Of a stretch of DNA of 11,323 nucleotides, positions 1-5,461 are shown one piece after another. This DNA comes from JAABYT01 sp041581935 (lineage in GTDB: Bacteria; Pseudomonadota; Gammaproteobacteria; HK1). The stretch lies in the NCBI GenBank assembly GCA_041581935.1, contig JBFICP010000094.1, forward strand, positions 1-11,323, written 5' to 3'. A program made the translations under genes and the position numbers. Position 1 is the stretch's first letter. Every line of letters begins with the position of its first letter. The notes under the pieces are model-generated. The model was not told the DNA's origin. It saw only the letters and a program-made list of their open reading frames with translations, and did not search any database.

Positions 1-149
1 CGGCCATGCGCGAGCTCGAGACACGCTGCGGCGACTACGATGAGCTGGCCATCCGAAAGATGCTCGAGGAACTGCTGCCCGAGTACAGCCACCCGGGTAC
101 GGACGTGGCGCCCAGCAACGTGGTCTCTCTGGAAAAGGCGAAAAAATGA
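1..149 (+). CDS. 3' end of a gene, possibly FlaA1/CapD-type nucleotide-sugar epimerase/dehydratase (partial)
   Basis: An open frame enters from the left edge (first full codon at position 3) and stops with TGA at 147-149, giving 48 visible residues. The tail has a charged helix followed by the motif LLPEYS and a proline-glycine turn. This resembles the extreme C-terminus of FlaA1/WbpM/CapD-family polysaccharide biosynthesis proteins, membrane-linked NDP-sugar dehydratases/epimerases that often end in a helix plus VPEY-P. The stop overlaps the galU start as ATGA, so the two genes are translationally coupled, and a sugar-nucleotide enzyme next to galU makes sense. The catalytic domain lies outside the window, so the family call is inference. 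That this is a real gene end is likely because the frame is open and abuts galU exactly. Confidence 0.55.
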   Translation, partial: AMRELETRCGDYDELAIRKMLEELLPEYSHPGTDVAPSNVVSLEKAKK

Positions 150-1027
150 CCTTCATTCGAAAGGCGGTGTTCCCGGTCGCCGGCCTCGGCACGCGCTTCC
201 TCCCTGCGACCAAGGTGACGGCCAAGGAGATGCTGCCCATCATCGACAAGCCGCTGATGCAGTACGCTACCGAAGAGGCGATAGCAGCCGGGATCACGGA
301 GCTGATATTCGTCACCGGGCGTACCAAGCGTTTGATCGAGGATCATTTCGACACCGCCCCGGAGCTGGAGCGTGAGCTCGAAGCGCGAGGCAAGCTGAAG
401 GAGCTCGAGCAGATAAGAGACGTATTGCCTTCCGGCGTCACGTGCATCTACATCCGCCAGGCGGAACCGCTCGGGCTTGGCCATGCCGTTCTGTGCGCGA
501 AGCCCGTGGTGGGAAAAGAGCCCTTTGCGGTCATCCTTCCCGACGATCTCATCGTCAACGATGGCGATGGCTGCATCGGCCAGATGGCCAAGACTTATGA
601 ACGGGAAGGGCGCAGCCTCGTTGCGGTCGAGCAGGTTCCGAAAAACGAGACCGATCGCTACGGCATCGTCAGCGTGTCCGGCGAGGCCGGCAGGCTCGCT
701 AAAGTAGACGCAATCATCGAGAAGCCACCGCCTGCCGAGGCTCCCTCCGATTTGGGGGTCGTAGGTCGATACGTTCTCGCACCGGAGATCTTCGATGCAC
801 TGGAAAATACCAAGCCCGGTGCCGGCGACGAGATCCAGCTGACCGACGCGATTGCCGAGCTGGTCGGTACCGCGGGTGTCAAGGCCTACCGCTTCGAGGG
901 CAAACGCTACGATTGTGGCAACAAGCTCGGATATCTCGAGGCGACCGTAGAGCTCGCCCTCGAGCACCCGGAGCTCGGTAAGGATTTTCGCGAACTCCTG
1001 ATCCGCAGGCAGAGCAGCGAGCGCTGA
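146..1027 (+). CDS. galU: UTP--glucose-1-phosphate uridylyltransferase GalU
   Basis: The 293-residue protein makes UDP-glucose from UTP and glucose-1-phosphate in the cytoplasm, feeding LPS core, exopolysaccharide and related glycan synthesis. The N-terminal nucleotide-binding signature FPVAGLGTRFLPATK lies at residues 9-23. KEMLPIIDKP follows at 27-36, QAEPLGLGHAV at about 105-115, and the metal-binding LPDD at 131-134. GAGDEIQLTDAI sits in the C-terminal half. These are typical of bacterial GalU, and the length is close to the usual 290-302 residues. The ATG at 146 is chosen because the protein starts in the family position (MTFIRKAVFPVAG) and overlaps the previous stop by ATGA; a purine-rich GGAAAAGG lies just upstream. 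It converges on the next gene with a 13-base gap and no obvious terminator. Confidence 0.97.
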   Translation: MTFIRKAVFPVAGLGTRFLPATKVTAKEMLPIIDKPLMQYATEEAIAAGITELIFVTGRTKRLIEDHFDTAPELERELEARGKLKELEQIRDVLPSGVTCIYIRQAEPLGLGHAVLCAKPVVGKEPFAVILPDDLIVNDGDGCIGQMAKTYEREGRSLVAVEQVPKNETDRYGIVSVSGEAGRLAKVDAIIEKPPPAEAPSDLGVVGRYVLAPEIFDALENTKPGAGDEIQLTDAIAELVGTAGVKAYRFEGKRYDCGNKLGYLEATVELALEHPELGKDFRELLIRRQSSER

Positions 1028-1040
1028 CCCTCGCGGGTGG

Positions 1041-1547
1041 TCAGGTCCCCGCCTGGCCGATACCGAACGCCTTGCGCAGCGAGTCGATGGCAGGAGCGGG
1101 GATGAAATAGCGGCCCTTCACGTAGGTATTCTTTTCCTCGCTCCACTCCCAGTCATTCGCGTGCCAGTTAAACAGCCACGCGTCCTGGTTGCCCGTCGCG
1201 CTGTGCATGCGCTGGGTGATGGTGGAAACTGCCTGGCCGAGCTGCTCGTAGCTGTCGATGCCGGCCGAATCCAGCATCTCCTGCAGATCGCTGCTGCCCA
1301 CCTTGCCGTCGTAATTAAGACAGAACGTGCGCAGCAGGTTCTTGGCAGGCTGGTCGAGTCCCCGGACCAGCGCGTGGGCTTCGTCCGTGCTCAAGGGATA
1401 GGGCTGGTTCGCTTCCGGATCCCATCCCCTGTCTGCGAATTCCTCCCTCAAATCTGCAATTTCGGCGCCGATGATCCGCAGCAGCTCGTTGCGCGCCTCG
1501 GGCGACAGTTGCCTGAGATCATTCTCATCGATGACGAAGCTGGTCAC
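1041..1547 (-). CDS. Conserved hypothetical protein, 168 aa
   Basis: I do not recognise the family. The protein is acidic and soluble-looking, with no signal peptide or membrane segment. Residues 1-40 form a predicted helical N-terminus (LSPEARNELLRIIGAEIADL). The region from about 55 to 115 alternates helices in a pattern that could be a winged-helix-like fold (EAHALVRGLDQPAKNLLR, then SDLQEMLDSAG). The C-terminal part is aromatic-rich (WLFNWHANDWEW, then YFIPAPAIDSL). The start is GTG at 1545-1547, with GAGGG and AGGGAG ribosome-binding-like sequence within 15 bases upstream; no ATG lies earlier in frame. A promoter-like pair and a palindrome precede it (1581-1623). Strand and isolation suggest a monocistronic gene. 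The DNA-binding idea is only inference from pattern. Confidence 0.75.
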   Translation of the reverse strand: MTSFVIDENDLRQLSPEARNELLRIIGAEIADLREEFADRGWDPEANQPYPLSTDEAHALVRGLDQPAKNLLRTFCLNYDGKVGSSDLQEMLDSAGIDSYEQLGQAVSTITQRMHSATGNQDAWLFNWHANDWEWSEEKNTYVKGRYFIPAPAIDSLRKAFGIGQAGT

Positions 1548-1580
1548 GTGCCCTCAACTCCCTTCCACAATCACCGACGT

Positions 1581-1608
1581 CGGCATGCGGCAGACTATTA
1601 GCATGCCG
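1581..1608. repeat. Perfect 8-bp inverted repeat, candidate operator
   Basis: CGGCATGC at 1581-1588 and GCATGCCG at 1601-1608 are exact reverse complements around a 12-base spacer. The spacer holds the AATAGT -10-like element of the minus-strand promoter proposed here, so the two arms flank the point of promoter opening. That geometry suits a repressor site. It could instead be a transcript hairpin, but no T-run follows on either strand. Confidence 0.5.
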
Positions 1609-1623
1609 GTTCGGCGATGTCAC
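1594..1623 (-). promoter_or_regulatory. Putative sigma70 promoter of the 168-aa gene
   Basis: Read on the minus strand, GTGACA (1618-1623; 5 of 6 to TTGACA) is followed after 18 bases by AATAGT (1594-1599; 4 of 6 to TATAAT). Transcription would begin near 1587, about 40 bases before the GTG start. The fit is moderate and the call is inference. Confidence 0.4.
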
Positions 1624-1642
1624 GCGGTGGGCGCGTGGAAGT

Positions 1643-1924
1643 TCAGGAACCGGCTAATCCATCGGCCCACGGACCCGGCATCCATCGTGTTCGCGTCGCT
1701 TGGACCTCGGAGGGGGCAATTCGGGGTTCGCCATGTGCCTGTTTTTTGAGCATAGCGTCCACGAAGTCAGGGATCTGATCGCGGGAGAGCCCCAAATCGG
1801 CGAGCCGCCAGCCGGCCATGCTGCGCATCTCGCGGATCGCCCGATTGCGGCACTGCCAGCGGCGCAGGAAATCCAGCGCGCTGCGTGCGGTCGACCGGGG
1901 TTGCCGCGCGGGTACTCGTGACAT
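1643..1924 (-). CDS. DUF1127 domain (YjiS-like) small protein
   Basis: A 93-residue basic protein whose centre carries the DUF1127 signature: an arginine-rich stretch (RRWQCRNRAIREM, 21-33) then WRLADLGLSRDQIPDFV (39-55), matching the family pattern L-x-D-(I/L)-G-(L/I)-x-R-x-x-I. DUF1127 proteins are small, arginine-rich and widespread in proteobacteria. A few relatives are linked to RNA-related regulation and phosphate or carbon metabolism, but the family has no settled general function. The tail after about residue 62 is low in conserved features. The ATG at 1922-1924 is preceded by GAGG and AGAAGG purine-rich sequence. A CRP-like palindrome and a weak promoter lie upstream. It is followed by the 168-aa gene on the same strand, 95 bases away. 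Confidence 0.85.
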   Translation of the reverse strand: MSRVPARQPRSTARSALDFLRRWQCRNRAIREMRSMAGWRLADLGLSRDQIPDFVDAMLKKQAHGEPRIAPSEVQATRTRWMPGPWADGLAGS

Positions 1925-1977
1925 CCTTCTCTACCTCGACAATCGTCTCTTTGGGGCCGTAGAAGCTCGCAGCGGAC

Positions 1978-2005
1978 GGTATCCGCGATCCGATCCAGGG
2001 GTCAA
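1978..2005 (-). promoter_or_regulatory. Weak sigma70-like promoter upstream of the DUF1127 gene
   Basis: On the minus strand TTGACC (2000-2005) is followed after 16 bases by GATACC (1978-1983). The -35 is good and the -10 is poor, as is common at activator-dependent promoters. Transcription would start near 1971, leaving a leader of about 47 bases before the DUF1127 ATG. Confidence 0.3.
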
Positions 2006-2022
2006 TTGAAAAGTCGCGGGAT

Positions 2023-2038
2023 TGTGATGCACCGCACA
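2023..2038. promoter_or_regulatory. CRP/Vfr-like binding site
   Basis: TGTGA-N6-GCACA matches the CRP half-site consensus TGTGA-N6-TCACA at 9 of 10 positions. It sits inside a longer perfect palindrome, GATTGTG (2020-2026) and CACAATC (2035-2041). Its centre lies about 60 bases upstream of the inferred start of the DUF1127 promoter, close to the -61.5 spacing of class I CRP activation. The match is read directly; regulation by a CRP-family protein is inference. Confidence 0.45.
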
Positions 2039-2051
2039 ATCGCCTTCGGGT

Positions 2052-2185
2052 GTCGAATTTCTTTACACGACAACCTGCCCGAGAGAGCTCACAGTTGCGA
2101 TGAAGTCCGTCGCATAACTAACTGAGGGCATTCAAATCTCCAATGGTGGCTGGTGAGGCGGCTACGTCGAAATAATTTACACGCC
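2052..2185. repeat. Pair of imperfect 20-base direct repeats (2052-2071 and 2166-2185)
   Basis: Both copies fit GTCGAA-N-T-NN-TTTACACG-N-C, with 15 of 20 positions identical, and their starts are 114 bases apart. They lie in an AT-richer non-coding part of the window. They could be binding sites for one regulator or chance; no protein family is obvious from the motif. Confidence 0.3.
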
Positions 2186-2220
2186 GCTCGAATTGGCATC
2201 GTTGCTTCACCCTAAGCACA

Positions 2221-2239
2221 TGAAATCAATGCCATTTCA
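2221..2239. repeat. Small perfect palindrome TGAAAT-N7-ATTTCA
   Basis: TGAAAT (2221-2226) and ATTTCA (2234-2239) are exact reverse complements around seven bases, an operator-like size. It lies in non-coding DNA about 100 bases before the RNA-like element at 2340-2460. No matching regulator is recognised. Confidence 0.3.
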
Positions 2240-2339
2240 GAAACGGGCACGGATGTTGCTTGAGCCCATCACCGAGATCGGAGTCGCCTGGCGGCTGCGT
2301 ATGTCGTAGCATTGTGGCACCTGCAGGGGAGGAGATCCG

Positions 2340-2460
2340 GGGGACCACGCTCACAACAACAACAAGTCAAAGAGCAATAATAAGAAGGTGGGTTAGACCC
2401 CGCCCTGAGCAATCAGGTACGTCCATGTACGTTGCCCCGCCCGTCAGGCGGGGTTTTTAT
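2340..2460 (+). ncRNA. Candidate small RNA or leader RNA with A-rich triplet repeats and 3' terminator
   Basis: This non-coding stretch has the build of an Hfq-type RNA. Residues 2353-2386 read as AAC AAC AAC AAG, TCA, AAG AGC AAT AAT AAG AAG. Ten of these eleven triplets fit A-R-N, the pattern bound by the Hfq distal face and found in Crc/Hfq-sponge RNAs such as CrcZ. A compact hairpin follows, CCTGA-GCAA-TCAGG (2404-2417) with a GNRA-type loop. Then comes GTAC-N6-GTAC, and the element ends in an intrinsic terminator (2435-2458). I found no convincing promoter, so the 5' end is a guess. Alternatively it is the attenuated leader of the 87-aa gene that starts 28 bases after the T-run. Confidence 0.4.
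2435..2458 (+). terminator. Rho-independent terminator
   Basis: CCCCGCC (2435-2441) and GGCGGGG (2447-2453) form a perfect 7-bp stem with a 5-base loop, followed by TTTTT and then ATTT. The same CCCCGCC occurs at 2398-2404 and could pair with the same 3' arm. The terminator ends 28 bases before the ATG at 2487. Confidence 0.9.
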
Positions 2461-2486
2461 TTGCCGGTCGCGTAGCGAGAGTCGCC

Positions 2487-2750
2487 ATGAAGGATGAAAA
2501 GATCACCGTCCGCGCCACCGATAGCGGTGACCTCATCGACGTGGTGGTGCTGAAGAAGCGCGCCGATCTCATTCAGGTGGTGCTGGGACGGGGCGTGCAC
2601 AACGTGACCTGTGATTTGACGCCGACGCGCACCGGCCAGGCTTATGCCGGTAGCGTCATGGGACGGGAGATCGTCTACGAGCGCTCCCGCGAGCAGGTCC
2701 AGGCGGATATCGATCGATTGAACCCGGAGCTGAGGCGCCCCAGGCGATAA
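2487..2750 (+). CDS. Conserved hypothetical protein, 87 aa
   Basis: I do not recognise a named family. The protein is small, charged and soluble. The first half alternates hydrophobic residues as in beta strands (ITVRA, IDVVVLKKR, LIQVVLG) and the second half ends in a helix rich in E, R and Q (SVMGREIVYERSREQVQADI, 56-75). There is no signal peptide, membrane segment or cysteine motif. The ATG at 2487 is preceded by a weak GAGAG. It starts immediately after an intrinsic terminator, so it either uses read-through from the RNA element before it or a promoter not visible to me. Coding is supported by a hydrophobicity pattern that makes sense and by the start position, but remains moderate. Confidence 0.65.
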   Translation: MKDEKITVRATDSGDLIDVVVLKKRADLIQVVLGRGVHNVTCDLTPTRTGQAYAGSVMGREIVYERSREQVQADIDRLNPELRRPRR

Positions 2751-3030
2751 GTCCGAATCGACACGGCCCCGGCGCGTTCGCAAGCACTTTCAAAAGATTG
2801 CGCCCCCTCGTGGACGCCTATCGAACGCTCTGCGTTGCGCCGCCGCCGGAGGCGCAGGTGCTCGTCAGCGCCCTGGCTCACCATCCGACGGCTGGCTGAG
2901 CACCGATGGGCGCATGCTCCGATGCCCGGATGCCGAAGCGTGCGAACCAGGGATTGCTTTGCCGATAAGACGGGACGAAGCAACAAGGCTTCTCAACGGT
3001 GGCACTCGTGTGATGTCGGCGTGTTGTCAG
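2751..3030. other. Non-coding gap of 280 bases between convergent genes
   Basis: No open frame here looks protein-coding. The only structure I see is a short hairpin, TGCGCC (2836-2841) with GGCGCA (2851-2856), which lacks a T-run and is not a clear terminator. The stretch separates the 87-aa gene from the convergent cupin gene. Confidence 0.5.
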
Positions 3031-3783
3031 TCAGTCGCGCGGAAATCGCAGCACGAGCAGCTCGAGCCCTTCCGGGCCGGCCGTGAGCGACGGGAGTCGC
3101 TCGTCTCGAGTCGCGTACAGGCAAGACCACCGGGACCATTTCTCGCCTGCGTGCTCCAGCGTGCCGTTCACCACGATGTAGTATTGACCGCCCCCGTCGG
3201 CAGGGTCGAGCGCCGGGAGCGATGCACCGGGGCCGCCGCGATATAGACCGGCGCACAGTCCGTCTGCTTCCGGCGCGATCAGCACCTCAGATGTCGTCGC
3301 GCGGCACGCGCTCAAGTCGACGCCGTTACCGAGGGGTATATTAGTCGCGAGTCGCTGCCGCTGGCGTCCGCGCACGAATCGATCGCGCATGGCAGGCAGA
3401 TACTTGGCACCCGGATCCCAACGGTGCCTCAGCGTGTAATAACGAATGCCGTCATCGCCCGCGACGATGGGTCCATAAGGTGTGTGACCGCCGGCGAACT
3501 GAACCGACAGCGGAAGCACCGTTTTCTTTCCGAGCCGCCCGCTGCCGCCAACGAAGACCTGATATTGCTCGGTCTCGTGAAAGTGCGGCGGCGTGACGGA
3601 TCCCGGCGGTTGATCCACCAGGAATCCCTGCGGCAGCTCGTTGGCATTGACCTCGTTGCCCTCGACGTAGGTGCCGCGCACGGGTGCAGCGCCGATGTAC
3701 CCGCGTAGCACATAGCGCTGACCGTGCACGTCGACGACCCGCGCATTGGCATCGGCGGTCTCGGTGGACGTGGCTAAAAGCAT
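3031..3783 (-). CDS. Two-domain cupin (bicupin-like) protein of unknown function
   Basis: The 250-residue product carries one clear cupin motif 1, PPHFHETEQYQVFVGGSG, at residues 65-82. His67, His69 and Glu72 stand at the metal-ligand positions of the pattern G-x5-H-x-H-x(2-4)-E-x6-G. A partner strand region with GGHTPYGP follows at 98-105. A second beta-rich half (about 199-248, YYIVVNGTLEHAGEKW then LELLVLRF) looks like a degenerate second cupin without the histidine pair. Cupins include dioxygenases, isomerases and binding proteins, so no substrate can be named. The start is uncertain: ATG at 3783 has only a weak AAAGA upstream, ATG at 3825 has no site, and the frame stays open to a TTG at 3900. 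No signal peptide is evident. It stands alone, facing the 87-aa gene. Confidence 0.8.
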   Translation of the reverse strand: MLLATSTETADANARVVDVHGQRYVLRGYIGAAPVRGTYVEGNEVNANELPQGFLVDQPPGSVTPPHFHETEQYQVFVGGSGRLGKKTVLPLSVQFAGGHTPYGPIVAGDDGIRYYTLRHRWDPGAKYLPAMRDRFVRGRQRQRLATNIPLGNGVDLSACRATTSEVLIAPEADGLCAGLYRGGPGASLPALDPADGGGQYYIVVNGTLEHAGEKWSRWSCLYATRDERLPSLTAGPEGLELLVLRFPRD

Positions 3784-4009
3784 GGCGATGTCATTTCTTT
3801 TCGACGTGCAACAGGATATCCGCATTGGTTGGGAAAGTCCCCGCACTGCGGCAGGTGCCTGGTCGTTCTCCGAACGAGTCCGCAATCGCGGACACGCCAA
3901 GGCATGGATACACCCTTTGCCGGGTGTCGATCTGAGTGGCGGTGATTATTCTGGGAATGACTATGAGTACGAGGGCCTACGTTCAAGACACGCAAGCCCT
4001 TGAAAGGTT

Positions 4010-4085
4010 TGGCTCCCCGGGACGGGCTCGAACCGCCGACCTAGTGGTTAACAGCCACCCGCTCTACCGACTGAGCTACCGGGGA
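4010..4085 (-). tRNA. tRNA-Asn(GTT)
   Basis: The minus strand folds into a 76-base cloverleaf. The acceptor stem is TCCCCGG/CCGGGGA and the D arm is GCTC-AGTCGGTA-GAGC. The anticodon loop CTGTTAA carries GTT, and the T arm contains GTTCGAGC. The discriminator is G and the 3' CCA is encoded (4010-4012). A strong promoter lies 14 bases upstream. No T-run terminator is seen downstream; an imperfect stem (AGGGC with GCCCT) lies in the 40 bases after the gene. Confidence 0.98.
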
Positions 4086-4099
4086 ATATCGGGCTCGCT

Positions 4100-4128
4100 A
4101 TGGTACTGGCGGCCCCGGGGACGGTCAA
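4100..4128 (-). promoter_or_regulatory. sigma70 promoter of tRNA-Asn
   Basis: On the minus strand TTGACC (4123-4128) is followed after exactly 17 bases by TACCAT (4100-4105), and the mature tRNA begins 14 bases later. Hexamers, spacing and distance to the tRNA all fit a stable-RNA promoter. Confidence 0.75.
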
Positions 4129-4160
4129 TCGAGCCCGCGGGGACGCCAACCTGATTTTGT

Positions 4161-5351
<1,191 letters not shown>

Positions 5352-5386
5352 TGCGGGAGTCCTCGGCGATTCTTTGTCGAGGAGGT

Positions 5387-5392
5387 ACTATA
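5387..5392 (-). promoter_or_regulatory. Possible -10 element for the aminotransferase gene
   Basis: TATAGT on the minus strand (5387-5392) is a good -10 hexamer 36 bases before the TTG start. No good -35 is present; that position falls inside the first arm of the REP-like palindrome. The overlapping plus-strand TATACG could serve uvrB, again without a clear -35. Confidence 0.3.
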
Positions 5393-5399
5393 CGCGACC

Positions 5400-5439
5400 G
5401 TCGCCCGTGGGAGCGAGCTTGCCCGATCCCACGGGCGAC
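5400..5439. repeat. REP-like long palindrome, 13-bp perfect arms
   Basis: GTCGCCCGTGGGA (5400-5412) and TCCCACGGGCGAC (5427-5439) are perfect inverted arms around a 14-base loop. The loop can pair further with two mismatches. The core GTGGGAGCGAGCTTGCCCG closely resembles the REP palindromes scattered through Pseudomonas genomes (GTGGGAGCGGGCTTGC-type). It occupies the gap between divergent aminotransferase and uvrB starts and ends 22 bases before the uvrB ATG, so it would fold in the uvrB leader. There is no T-run, so it is not a terminator. Only one copy is in this window. Confidence 0.75.
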
Positions 5440-5461
5440 ATGACCACCGACAGGGAATTCG

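Noticed and set aside
35..967. A 310-codon minus-strand frame opposite galU
   Set aside because: It is the complement of conserved galU codons, has no recognisable domain, and is explained by low stop frequency in GC-rich DNA. The same applies to the long antisense frames at 4443-5309, 8396-9643 and 10114-11166.
2336..2346. CCGGGGGACCA, similar to the 3' end of tRNA-Asn, as a possible att duplicate
   Set aside because: Only 9 of 11 bases match, with no T-arm sequence upstream, so it is within chance for GC-rich DNA.
2308..2475. A frame with four ACA codons and two ATA codons before a terminator, resembling a thr/ilv leader peptide
   Set aside because: It has no well-placed start codon with a ribosome-binding site, the downstream gene is not a threonine or isoleucine biosynthesis gene, and the A-rich triplets fit an RNA motif better.
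2836..2856. TGCGCC/GGCGCA hairpin as a terminator of the 87-aa gene
   Set aside because: No T-run follows on either strand and it is about 85 bases past the stop codon.
3910..3927. ACACCC-N6-GGGTGT stem upstream of the cupin gene as an operator or terminator
   Set aside because: It is a short stem without a T-run and with no clear promoter nearby, so no function can be supported.
3943..3969. A short stretch (GGGAATGACTATGAG) reminiscent of the 3' end of guaA used as an integration site
   Set aside because: Only about 15 bases match from memory, the preceding codons do not encode a GuaA C-terminus in frame, and no integrase or repeat supports it.
5352..5461. LexA/SOS box upstream of uvrB
   Set aside because: I looked for CTGT-N8-ACAG or close variants and found none in the gap.
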